Shown here: piece after piece, positions 36,459-44,272 of the stretch
Layout: the number at the start of each line of letters is the position of its first letter
How positions within the stretch are numbered: position 1 is the stretch's first letter
From: Phycisphaeraceae bacterium
GTDB taxonomy: Bacteria; Planctomycetota; Phycisphaerae; Phycisphaerales; UBA1924
Assembly: GCA_019636795.1 (NCBI GenBank)
Contig: JAHBWW010000001.1
Span: 62,001 to 126,000, forward strand
Length of the DNA stretch: 64,000 nt
Reading direction: 5' to 3'
The notes under the pieces: generated by a model
What the model saw: the letters and a program-made list of their open reading frames with translations, nothing else
Database searches by the model: none
What the model was told of the DNA's origin: nothing
Position numbers and translations under genes: made by a program

Positions 36459-37310
36459 ATGCCGTTCTGTCTTGTCGATCCTCACGACCAGGAGCGCGAT
36501 CTGCGCCGACTGTTCATCGAGCAGATCGATCGGGCACAATCAGCGTTGACCGCCTCGAAACTCCGCACGTTTCGCACCAGTTGCAAGCGCGCCCGCGCAA
36601 CGTTGCACTGCTGCGGCGATCTCCGTCACGATAAATCGCTGCGCACCATGGACCGCAAAATCCGCAGCCTGTCACACACCATCGCCCCCGCCCGCGATCA
36701 CGAAGCCATCGCCAGCACCGCCCGCTCCCTCGCCCGCATCTCCCCCCCTTCCGATCTCGACAGTCTCATGCGCGCCCTCGCCCGCGCGACCGCTCCGCCC
36801 GCTGCCCCCACAACGCTCACATCCGATCTCCGCCGCACACTCCGCGACGAACTCGGCCAACTCCGCACTCCCGCCGCCGATCTCTCGCCAACGACCGACG
36901 ACTTCTGGCTGGGCATCCAACGCGAATACCGAAAAGCAAGGCAGCGCATGCCCACCACCGATTCCCCATCCCCCGAAAGCCTCCACCGCTGGCGACTCGC
37001 AGCCAAAAAGCACTGGTACCACCTCCGCCTCTGCCGCACGATTCATCCCCGCCTCCTGCAGACCATGGCTCAGGAACTCCGCGCCATCACCCAGGCGCTC
37101 GGCTCATGCAACGATCTCACCATTCTCCTGACCCTCCTCGACACTCTCCAGCGTCCCGACGCCGCCCACCTGGCATCCCTCGCCCGCGCCGAACATGCCC
37201 ACCAACTCCACACCGCACGCTCCCGCGCCCGCTCCGCCTTCGCCCCCAAGCCGTCGCACTTGGTAGACTTCCTCCGCGATCTCCACCGCTCCTGGACCCG
37301 CTCGGCGTGA
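36459..37310 (+). CDS. CHAD-domain protein
   Basis: The 283-residue protein is all-helical and rich in His, Arg and Lys. CHAD-type repeats are visible: LRTFRTSCKRARATLHCCGD, SLSHTIAPARDHEAI, LHRWRLAAKKHWYHLRL and ITQALGSCNDLTILLTLL, with the conserved basic residues lining a pocket. CHAD domains bind inorganic polyphosphate and often accompany polyphosphate metabolism enzymes; no CYTH partner domain is present here. GGGAGG lies seven bases before the ATG. A weak promoter (TTGGCG at 36412, TACACT at 36434, spacer 16) lies just upstream. Confidence 0.88.
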   Translation: MPFCLVDPHDQERDLRRLFIEQIDRAQSALTASKLRTFRTSCKRARATLHCCGDLRHDKSLRTMDRKIRSLSHTIAPARDHEAIASTARSLARISPPSDLDSLMRALARATAPPAAPTTLTSDLRRTLRDELGQLRTPAADLSPTTDDFWLGIQREYRKARQRMPTTDSPSPESLHRWRLAAKKHWYHLRLCRTIHPRLLQTMAQELRAITQALGSCNDLTILLTLLDTLQRPDAAHLASLARAEHAHQLHTARSRARSAFAPKPSHLVDFLRDLHRSWTRSA

Positions 37311-37367
37311 AACCACCCCGCCCCGCTCCCCAATCAACCCTGTTCAGGCCCACACGGAACCCTCCTC

Positions 37368-37790
37368 ATGTCCGAATCCCCATTCCCACTCAATGAACGC
37401 GGGCGCGCGTGCGAACCCAACGTCACCGACGACGAACGCACCTGGGCCCTCCTCTGTCATCTCTCGCTCCTGGGCCACCTCGTCCTCCCACTGGTCACCA
37501 TCATCGCCCCGATCCTTATCTGGGCATCCAAGAAAGACCAATCACGCTTCCTCGATGACCACGGCCGCGAAGTCATCAACTTTCAAATCACCATCCTTAT
37601 CTACTCCGTCGTCCTCCCCATCCTCGCCGCTGTCATCGGTACCATCACCTGTGGCGTAGGGCTCATCCTCCTCGTCCCCGCAGCATTCCTCCCCTACGTC
37701 CTCGGCTGCATCGGCATGATCATGGGATCCGTCGCAGCCAATCGCGGCGAGTACTTCCGATACCCCATGACCTTCCGCTTCATCCACTGA
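37368..37790 (+). CDS. DUF4870-type small membrane protein
   Basis: The 140-residue protein starts with a short acidic tail (TDDERTWALLCHLSLLGHL), followed by three to four membrane segments and the loop DDHGREVINFQITILIYSVV. This is the standard DUF4870 pattern: WaxlaHLS ... GrealNFQ. The function of the family is unknown. It lies between the CHAD and LptB genes in the same direction, with short gaps. Confidence 0.9.
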   Translation: MSESPFPLNERGRACEPNVTDDERTWALLCHLSLLGHLVLPLVTIIAPILIWASKKDQSRFLDDHGREVINFQITILIYSVVLPILAAVIGTITCGVGLILLVPAAFLPYVLGCIGMIMGSVAANRGEYFRYPMTFRFIH

Positions 37791-37830
37791 CCACACCCCG
37801 ACGCCCGCGCCGCCCCTAAACTTCCCGCGC

Positions 37831-38601
37831 GTGCCAATCCTCGAAGCCTCCAATCTCCGCAAGTCCTTTTCCGGCCGAACCGTCGTCGATGGCGTCGCAT
37901 TCACCGTAGAAAAGTGCGAGATCGTCGGGCTCCTCGGTCGAAACGGTGCCGGCAAGACCACCAGCTTCCGCATGACCATCGGCATGATCGACGCCGACTC
38001 CGGCCGCGTCACCTTCAATAACCAGGATGTCACCACCCTCCCCATGTACCGCCACGCACGCCTCGGCATGGGATACCTCAGCCAGGAACCCAGCGTCTTC
38101 CAACGCATGACCTGCGAACAAAACCTCCTCTCCATCCTCGAAACCCAAGGCCTGAGCCGCCGCGATCGAAAGAAACGCGCCACCGACCTCCTCGCCCAGT
38201 TCGGCCTCGCCCACAAAGCCAAACACCTCGCACGCACATGCTCCGGCGGCGAACGACGTAAACTCGAAATCGCACGCGCACTCGTCACCAACCCCAAACT
38301 CATCCTCCTCGACGAACCCTTCAGCGGCGTCGACCCAATCGCCGTCGAAGAACTCCAGGTCGAACTCCGACGCCTCACCTCCCTCGGCATCGCCTTCCTC
38401 ATCACCGACCACAACGTCCAGCAGACCCTCCGTGTCTGCGACCGCGCCTACATCATCGATTCCGGCAAAGTCCTCGCCCAGGGCACCCCCAAAGCCCTCA
38501 TCAACGACGACCTCGTCCGCCGCGTCTACCTCGGCTCCCTCTTCCGAGGCGACGAGTTCGACGACCCAATCCCACAGGCAACAGCAACTGCCTCCCCCTG
38601 A
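37831..38601 (+). CDS. lptB: LPS export ABC transporter ATPase LptB
   Basis: The 256-residue ATPase starts at a GTG. Walker A is GRNGAGKTT, the Q-loop is YLSQEPSVFQRMT, the signature is CSGGERRKLEIARAL (family form LSGGERRR), Walker B is LILLDEPFSGVDPIAV, and the H-loop is ITDHNV. The short C-terminal tail and the QEPSVF segment are diagnostic of LptB among small ABC ATPases. It powers LptFG extraction of lipopolysaccharide from the inner membrane. No other lpt gene is adjacent. TAAACT ends eight bases before the GTG and no ribosome-binding site is visible. Confidence 0.92.
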   Translation: MPILEASNLRKSFSGRTVVDGVAFTVEKCEIVGLLGRNGAGKTTSFRMTIGMIDADSGRVTFNNQDVTTLPMYRHARLGMGYLSQEPSVFQRMTCEQNLLSILETQGLSRRDRKKRATDLLAQFGLAHKAKHLARTCSGGERRKLEIARALVTNPKLILLDEPFSGVDPIAVEELQVELRRLTSLGIAFLITDHNVQQTLRVCDRAYIIDSGKVLAQGTPKALINDDLVRRVYLGSLFRGDEFDDPIPQATATASP

Positions 38602-38956
38602 ACCCAACAACCACCCCGCCGGATCGTCAAACACAGAACTACAGACGCAGAACTCCGGACACTGGACGCCGGATCTTCGGGCGCACCGTTGCTCTCAATC
38701 TTCATTGCCCATCAACGCCCGAAGATCCGGGTCGAAATTCGGAACGCCCTCACCCCCACACACATTTCCCCCCACATCTCCCGCCCGCGCGCGCAGAATC
38801 GCGACGCTGTGCAGCACACCCATTGCATTGCCTCCCGCTTGGCTGTAGCATCGCGTCATCCCCCCAGAACTGCTCCCCCCATCAGCCTCCCCCCGTTCGG
38901 GTTTGCGCTGCTGCCCGCGCCCGTTCAACGCATCGTGCAGCCACAGGGGGATTCTC
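38602..38956 (+). other. 355-base gene-free stretch with a palindromic repeat element
   Basis: I find no convincing gene here. It contains the long hairpin at 38669-38730 and, after it, C-rich sequence leading to the lipoprotein ribosome-binding site. A minus-strand frame across it has no recognisable protein features. Confidence 0.6.
38669..38730. repeat. Palindromic repeat element, copy 1
   Basis: CCGGATCTTCGGGCG (38669-38683) is perfectly complementary to CGCCCGAAGATCCGG (38716-38730), separated by 32 bases. A related hairpin lies at 41469-41530. Reverse-complementing this copy brings the two into the same orientation, with matching sequence just outside the arms. Confidence 0.8.
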
Positions 38957-39559
38957 ATGCTTTCACTCACCACTCGTTTCGCTGTCCGCCTCTTCGCTGC
39001 CGTCTTCTGTCTGCTCGCGTGCCTCGCGCTCTGTGGGTGCATGGATCGCGCTCATCTCGCCGACGTGCGCGAGTCGGCCCTGATCGCCCGCGAGCAGCTC
39101 GCGCTCGAAGCCGAACGCTTGGCCGCGATCGCTGCCGACCCCGCCCAGCCCCCCGCCGTTCGTCACGCCGGCGCAACAGCCGCTGCCGACCTCCAGTCCA
39201 GCATCGCCTCGATCGACGCCGGCATCGAGCAGTTCAATCGAATCTTCTTGGACGACCAATCCCCCGAAGGTATGATACAAACCTTGTCTCAAACCGCACT
39301 TCCATTCCTGCCAGCACCCCTTCAAGCCCCGGCCCTGCTCCTGACAGCCACCGGACTCGCCCTCGCCCGGGCCGCACAACTCAAGAAAGCCGCAGGCTCA
39401 ATCGCCCAAGGCATTGCCAAGGCCGCCCAGAAAGATGAAGAGTTTCGCTCGGTTTTTGCCCGACATGCCGATACATTCAGATCTGTGCAGACCCCCGCAG
39501 CGAAGCGGATCGTGGACGAGAAGGTTCGGAGCCAATTCATGCTGAGACTGCCACTATGA
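38957..39559 (+). CDS. Small hypothetical lipoprotein
   Basis: I start at the ATG at 38957, preceded by GGGGGA, giving 200 residues. The N-terminus is a lipoprotein signal, [12 protein letters not shown] then a hydrophobic run ending LALCGC, so Cys28 is the likely lipidated residue. The mature protein is mostly helical and alanine-rich with no membrane segment except perhaps a short hydrophobic stretch ([18 protein letters not shown]). I recognise no family. Its stop overlaps the start of the prepilin gene by four bases, so the two are translationally coupled. Confidence 0.75.
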   Translation: MLSLTTRFAVRLFAAVFCLLACLALCGCMDRAHLADVRESALIAREQLALEAERLAAIAADPAQPPAVRHAGATAAADLQSSIASIDAGIEQFNRIFLDDQSPEGMIQTLSQTALPFLPAPLQAPALLLTATGLALARAAQLKKAAGSIAQGIAKAAQKDEEFRSVFARHADTFRSVQTPAAKRIVDEKVRSQFMLRLPL

Positions 39560-40299
39560 GACCCTTTGCCACCACATCGCGCCGCGCCTTCACCCTCATC
39601 GAGCTTCTGGTCGTCATTGCGATCATCGGCATCCTCATCGGCATCACCCTCCCCGCCCTCAACAAGGCACGCGAAACCGCCCGCCGCATCGCATGCCTGT
39701 CCAACCTCCGCTCCCTGGGGCAGGGGATCAGCATGTACATGGATCAGGAGTCCAAGGGCGCGTTTCCCTATGTGCTCCCCATCATCGGCTCGGGCGAAAT
39801 CGGAGGCGGCAACGACGTCACCCTCCTCACCGTCCTCGAATCCTACATCGACGCGCCCAGCCCCCGCCGCGACCCGACATACATCAACCAGGAAGACGCG
39901 CCCTTCCTCAGCGAAGTGCCCTACCGCTGCCCGGGCGACGACGGAAAAACCACCGACCCATACTGGGAGGCCTACGGCACCAGTTACCTCTACATTCCCG
40001 GCTCGCTCTTCCAGTTCGGCGAAATCTTCTACGCAATGCAGATCAGCCCGAGTGTCGTCGCACGCGTCTGGGAACTCTGGCGCGAGAAGGGCAAAGAGAT
40101 TCCGTTCCTGATCGACGCCTGCGTCTTTGATGACAGCAACGACGTGTACTTTCACAAGCGCACCGGAGGCCCGGGCGCCAATGCCATGTTCATCTCTGAT
40201 TCTCGGGCCGACTGGGCCGACATCAACATCAACGATCCGGAGTTTCTCGTTGAGCTCATCACCGATGTTGCTCGCCTCGCGGGGCTGCCGGGTGGCTAA
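39556..40299 (+). CDS. Type II secretion/type IV pilus-like prepilin (H-X9-DG type)
   Basis: The 247-residue protein begins [22 protein letters not shown], the class III prepilin signal: cleavage between Ala and Phe, with Glu at position +5 and a hydrophobic helix. A conserved [16 protein letters not shown] follows the helix, and near the C-terminus [21 protein letters not shown] is a variant of the H-X9-DG pattern of the large planctomycete prepilin family. Such proteins are cut by a prepilin peptidase and probably assemble in pseudopilus-like fibres; planctomycetes carry dozens. It is coupled to the lipoprotein gene before it and 12 bases from the membrane-protein gene after it. Confidence 0.9.
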   Translation: MRPFATTSRRAFTLIELLVVIAIIGILIGITLPALNKARETARRIACLSNLRSLGQGISMYMDQESKGAFPYVLPIIGSGEIGGGNDVTLLTVLESYIDAPSPRRDPTYINQEDAPFLSEVPYRCPGDDGKTTDPYWEAYGTSYLYIPGSLFQFGEIFYAMQISPSVVARVWELWREKGKEIPFLIDACVFDDSNDVYFHKRTGGPGANAMFISDSRADWADININDPEFLVELITDVARLAGLPGG

Positions 40300-40311
40300 G
40301 TACAGGATTTT

Positions 40312-41226
40312 ATGATGACTTCCAACCAGCCAAAGTTTACGAGCCTGCTCGACGATGAGGGTGTCGCTGCGGCCGCGGTGCTCACGCCGCGCCGCGAGCG
40401 TTGGGACCGTCGCCTTGATGCTGCGGTGCGCACGCGGCTGAGCACCTGGTGGGCGAACCGGCGTCTGCGATACAGCATGCTCGGCTCGCTCGCGGTCCTG
40501 GCCATCGGCGGGGCGGTCACGGTGTACGCCCTGACGCGACCGGTGCAACAGCCGGACTTCTCGACCGCGAATATCGACGTGCTCTTCAACTACGCGCTCC
40601 TGACCGAAGAGTTCAACAAACTTCCCATCGAGCAGCGCATCGAACTGCTGACGCAACTGGTCGCACGCTTGCGCACGCTCGACGGCGATCAGTCGCTGCT
40701 GATGGCCCTCTTCGCTGCGCAGCTCACCGGAGCGGTGCGCGATCAGTTCGAGCGCAACGCCTCGCTGCTGGCGGTTGATCTGTTCGACAGTTATGCGAGC
40801 AATCTCGACATGAGCGCGCCCCCCACGCTGCGTGCGCGGTATGTCGAGGACAAGTTCATCGAGTTCACTAAGACGATGGAAAAAATCGCGGGCGAAGAAC
40901 GCGACATCTCGGACGAGGACCGCCTCATCGAGGCGAGGCGGCAGGCCAAGCGCGATCTCGATTTTATGCAGTCGGGGCGCATGCCCGTCCAGAGCACCGC
41001 CCGCATCGCGAGTTTCATGAACCGAGGCATCGGCAACGAAGCGACCGGGCACCAGAAGGTGCGCATCAACGCCTTCGTCGGCGAGATGGTCAAGACGCTG
41101 CGCGAAGGTGAAGTGCCGCCCGAGCCTGAGCGTCCGAATCGCCGCCGCAACCAGCCCGAGCAGCCGCCGGCCGATGAGCCTGATGCACCCAACTCCGAAC
41201 CCGAGTCCGCGCCCGACGGACCCTGA
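40312..41226 (+). CDS. Hypothetical single-pass membrane protein
   Basis: The protein has 304 residues, with AGGA before the start. A cytoplasmic basic N-terminus (about 1-57) precedes one membrane segment (MLGSLAVLAIGGAVTVYAL), then a helical periplasmic domain with LPIEQRIELLTQLVARLRTL and FIEFTKTMEKIAGEERD. The tail (about 260-304) is disordered, rich in Pro, Glu and Asp. No family is recognised. As third gene of the lipoprotein-prepilin unit it may serve the same surface structure. Confidence 0.75.
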   Translation: MMTSNQPKFTSLLDDEGVAAAAVLTPRRERWDRRLDAAVRTRLSTWWANRRLRYSMLGSLAVLAIGGAVTVYALTRPVQQPDFSTANIDVLFNYALLTEEFNKLPIEQRIELLTQLVARLRTLDGDQSLLMALFAAQLTGAVRDQFERNASLLAVDLFDSYASNLDMSAPPTLRARYVEDKFIEFTKTMEKIAGEERDISDEDRLIEARRQAKRDLDFMQSGRMPVQSTARIASFMNRGIGNEATGHQKVRINAFVGEMVKTLREGEVPPEPERPNRRRNQPEQPPADEPDAPNSEPESAPDGP

Positions 41227-41268
41227 GGAGGCTGATAGTCTGCCTGTTCAGGTGCAAGGGTGGGGTTG

Positions 41269-41296
41269 CACCGAAGTCGCAGAGCCGACTTCGGTG
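41269..41296. repeat. Inverted repeat (hairpin)
   Basis: CACCGAAGTCG (41269-41279) pairs with CGACTTCGGTG (41286-41296) around a six-base loop. No T tract follows on either strand, so it is not a standard terminator. Confidence 0.75.
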
Positions 41297-41468
41297 GCAC
41301 GCTGAGCATGACGGGGGTCGAGGTATCGGTGTCACCCTGCCTGTAGCGGATGTCCGTCATGGTCATGCAAAGCCATGACGATGGCGCCCGGCCAAGGCAA
41401 CCGGTTATGCAAAGGCATGGCTGGCGCCCGCGTGTGCGGCGGGTTGTGGTGGTTTGACGACGATTCAC

Positions 41469-41530
41469 CCGGACCTTCGGGCGCTCGCGCGCAAGGTAGT
41501 TTGGCTTCAAGTGTGCGCCCGAAGATCCGG
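41469..41530. repeat. Palindromic repeat element, copy 2
   Basis: CCGGACCTTCGGGCGC (41469-41484) pairs with GCGCCCGAAGATCCGG (41515-41530) with one mismatch and a 30-base loop. It is in inverted orientation relative to the copy at 38669-38730. Confidence 0.8.
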
Positions 41531-41586
41531 CGTCGGGCATGAAGACTTGTGTCCGGTGAGGGGTGGCTTGTGGTATTGGTTGTGGA

Positions 41587-43137
41587 TCAATACTGGCGGC
41601 GGAGGCGAGCGGCTGGGATGGCGAGTTGGTCGCGGTATTTGGCGACGGTGCGGCGCGCGATTTCGATGCCTTGCTCGTTGAGCAGTTTGACGAGCGCTTC
41701 GTCGCTGAGGGGTTTGCGTTTGTCTTCGGCGTCGATGAGTTCCTTGAGCGCGGCGCGGACGGCGTCGTAGGACATGTCTTCGCCGGTTTCGGTTTGCAGG
41801 CCGCCGCTGAAGAAACTGCGGAGCGGGACGATGCCGCGCGGGGTCTGGACATACTTGTCGGCGACGGCGCGGCTGACTGTGGCGACGTGGATGCCGAGTT
41901 GGTCGGCGACGTGCGTCATGGGGAGCGGGCGGAGGGCTTCGGGGCCGAAGTCGAAGAAGTCGCGCTGCTCGGCGATGACAGCGCCGATGACGCGCAGCAA
42001 TGTGCTGCGGCGTTGATCGACAGCCTCGATGAGCCACTGCGCGTTGGAGAGGTTTTTCTTGATGAAGTCGCGATCGTTGCGCGGCAGGGCTTTGTCGCGG
42101 CTGAGCATCGCGTACTCGCGATTGATCTGCACGTTGGGGATGCGCCAGTCGTTGAGATACGCGACATAACGGTCCTGCTCGTCGTCGTACTCGATGATGG
42201 CGTCGGGCGTGATGGCGGGCTCTTTGGTGTCGGTCAGTGCCCGGGCAGGTGCGAGGCTGAGGCGGCGGAGAACTTCGAGCCCGGCTTTGATTTCATCGAG
42301 GTCGAGGCGCGTTTTCTCGGCGATCTTTGGAAGCCGATTGGCCATGACATCGTCGAGGTGATCGGCGACGATGCGGCGCGCGACGGCAGTCGAGCCGGGG
42401 TCGTAGTCGTGTTCAGATTCGACGAGGGCATCGAGTTGCAGCAGGAGGCATTCGCGCGCGTCACGGGCTGCGACACCGGCCGGTTCGAGCAGCAACTGAA
42501 CAGCCTGGAGCGCCAGTTCCCAATCCTCATGGGTTGGAGCGAGTGCGCCTTGTTCGGTTCTCGGGGATCGATCGGCGATTTCCGTCAGGTCTGTGCGCAA
42601 ATAGCCGTCGTCATCGAGAAAGCGGATGATCTGAGCGCCGAGTTCGCGCAATCGTTCATCGACATCGACCAGCGCCCATTGTGCGATGAGTTGATCGGTG
42701 ATGGATGAAGCGCGTGCGGGTGCGCTGGCCATGGCTTCGGATTTGGCGTCGGCTTCACCATCGAGGCGTGTGCGGCTTGGGCTTTGGGGGTGGAGGCCAT
42801 CGGCGCGTTCGAGGGCGTCGAGTCTGGCGGAGGAAAAGTCGCTGTCGATGGCGTCGGGGTTGTCGGCTTCGTAGTCGTCGAGACGAGCGAAGTCCTGCTC
42901 GCCAGTCTCGTCGATGGTGAGTTCGCCGTCGGCGCGTTCGTCGGGCGGGGGGGCGTCGCCGGGTTCGATTTCGAGCAGTTCGAGGGTTGGATTGCTTTCG
43001 AGTTCCTGTTCGATGCGTTCGGCCAGTTCGGTCAGAGACATCTGGAGGATTTCCATGGACTGGATCATCCTCGGGGCCAATTTCATGGTTTGGCCGAGTC
43101 TCATGTTTTGGGAGGCTTCGAAGCGCATGGGGAGCAT
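41587..43137 (-). CDS. rpoN: RNA polymerase sigma-54 factor
   Basis: The 516-residue protein has region I (NMRLGQTMKLAPRMIQSMEILQMSLTEL), which binds the AAA+ activators, then an acidic, low-complexity region II, then the core-binding and DNA-binding regions. The RpoN box near the C-terminus reads ARRTVAKYR, which contacts the -24 promoter element. An alternative ATG at 43128 has a better-placed AGGA. Sigma-54 promoters need an NtrC-type activator; one is encoded at the right edge of this window. rpoN follows recR by 25 bases and probably shares its transcript. Confidence 0.96.
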   Translation of the reverse strand: MLPMRFEASQNMRLGQTMKLAPRMIQSMEILQMSLTELAERIEQELESNPTLELLEIEPGDAPPPDERADGELTIDETGEQDFARLDDYEADNPDAIDSDFSSARLDALERADGLHPQSPSRTRLDGEADAKSEAMASAPARASSITDQLIAQWALVDVDERLRELGAQIIRFLDDDGYLRTDLTEIADRSPRTEQGALAPTHEDWELALQAVQLLLEPAGVAARDARECLLLQLDALVESEHDYDPGSTAVARRIVADHLDDVMANRLPKIAEKTRLDLDEIKAGLEVLRRLSLAPARALTDTKEPAITPDAIIEYDDEQDRYVAYLNDWRIPNVQINREYAMLSRDKALPRNDRDFIKKNLSNAQWLIEAVDQRRSTLLRVIGAVIAEQRDFFDFGPEALRPLPMTHVADQLGIHVATVSRAVADKYVQTPRGIVPLRSFFSGGLQTETGEDMSYDAVRAALKELIDAEDKRKPLSDEALVKLLNEQGIEIARRTVAKYRDQLAIPAARLRRQY

Positions 43138-43162
43138 CCTGCGTCAGGTTCCGATGCCGGCG

Positions 43163-43801
43163 TCAACCCATTGATTGCCGGCCTTGGATCGCATCGGCAA
43201 GAACCGCCTTGTTGGCGTATTCCAGCTGCCACCCGGTGGGCAAACCGCGTGCCAGGCGCGTAATTTGCAGATCGCGGCCGCGGAATTCTTCTGCTATAAA
43301 AAGTGCAGTTCCGTCGCCCTCTAGTGTTGGGTTCAATCCGAGAATGATTTCTCGGACCTTGATGCCTCCGTTGAGCGATGGGTCATCGACCCTGCGGACG
43401 AGAGTGGAGATCGTGAGGTCGTCGGGTCCGATGCCATCAAGTGGGCTGATGCGTCCCATGAGGACGTGGTAGAGGCCCTGGTACATTCCGGTCTGCTCGA
43501 GCGCGATGAGGTCTTTGGGCTGCTCGACGACGAGAATGCGTTCGTGATCGCGCTTGGGGTTTGCGCAGATCGGGCAGGGGTCGACTTCGGTGAGGTTGAA
43601 ACACAGTGAGCAGTGACGGACGGCTGTTTTGATGTCGGCAATTGCGGCTGAGAGTCCGAGCGCGACATCGCGGTCTGATTTGAGGAGGTAAAAGGCGAGG
43701 CGCTCGGCGGATCGTGCGCCGATGCCGGGCATACGGGCAAGTTCGCGGATCAGGCGATCAACGGCTGGGGGATAGGCGGAAAAAGAGCGGCGTTCACCCA
43801 C
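43163..43801 (-). CDS. recR: Recombination protein RecR
   Basis: The 212-residue protein starts at a GTG with AGGA six bases upstream. It has the helix-hairpin-helix start (RELARMPGIGARSAERLAFYLL), the C4 zinc finger CSLCFNLTEVDPCPIC, and a TOPRIM domain with ILVVEQPKDLIALEQTGMYQG and the acidic LEGDGTALFIAEEF. RecR works with RecF or RecO to load RecA at single-strand gaps. The length (typical 198-205) and motif order leave little doubt. It is cotranscribed with rpoN. Confidence 0.97.
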   Translation of the reverse strand: MGERRSFSAYPPAVDRLIRELARMPGIGARSAERLAFYLLKSDRDVALGLSAAIADIKTAVRHCSLCFNLTEVDPCPICANPKRDHERILVVEQPKDLIALEQTGMYQGLYHVLMGRISPLDGIGPDDLTISTLVRRVDDPSLNGGIKVREIILGLNPTLEGDGTALFIAEEFRGRDLQITRLARGLPTGWQLEYANKAVLADAIQGRQSMG

Positions 43802-44272
43802 GCATGATCCTATTCAGGCACGGGCGAGCGGCTGAATCGTGGGGCGGGAGTTCCTGGCCGACAGCGTTGCGGAGAGGGGAGAAATGCGCGGCGGAGGGTG
43901 CGTGATTGTCCGATAATAATGGCTTCAGGGCTTATGCGCGTGTGTTCTGGGACCCTCGGGTGGCCGAGAGCAAAAAGATGCGATGAAACCCCCGAAATCC
44001 CCTGATCAAGGTCTGTACGCGCGGGGGCAAAACGAGTATTCTGATAGTCCGCCCGCTCGGAGTGAGAGAGAGAAGTCCGCAGGTGGCGTCACAGCCATGT
44101 GCGGCACCGAGGGGGCACAGCATCTGAGATCATTTTCCCGAAAGGGTCAAGGGACTCAGTGCTGTGTCTTTTTGTGTGTTGTTGGCGCGGTTCTGTGTGC
44201 ACAGTGTTCCTGAGTGGTCGCGCTGTGGGGAAAGGGACGATAAGAGGCCGAACCCAGTGTGGAGCGGTCGCC
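43802..44272 (+). other. 471-base divergent intergenic region
   Basis: This is one of the longest gene-free stretches, between divergent recR and the glycosyltransferase gene. A frame continuous with the glycosyltransferase covers its right part but has no homology-like content. I looked for an SRP RNA, 6S-like or tmRNA structure and did not see one. It probably holds promoters for both genes; a small RNA cannot be excluded. Confidence 0.5.

Larger units (their letters stand above)
41227..41586. other. 360-base gene-free, palindrome-rich region at the strand-composition switch
   Basis: No credible gene lies here between two convergent genes. It contains an 11-base hairpin (41269-41296), two copies of an ATGCAAAG(C/G)CATG-centred unit each followed by TGGCGCCCG (near 41364-41390 and 41406-41430), and the second copy of the long hairpin element (41469-41530). 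The plus strand changes from C-rich to G-rich across this area. Confidence 0.6.

Noticed and set aside
38695-39042. Minus-strand reading frame (115 codons) containing PDLRALMGNED
   Set aside because: It spans the palindromic element and the antisense of the lipoprotein signal, and lacks a ribosome-binding site. The PDLRAL phrase recurs at 41474 only because the repeat element itself recurs.
43960-44260. SRP RNA, 6S RNA or tmRNA in the gap upstream of the glycosyltransferase
   Set aside because: No SRP signature, no tRNA-like ends and no long complementary closing stem were visible.
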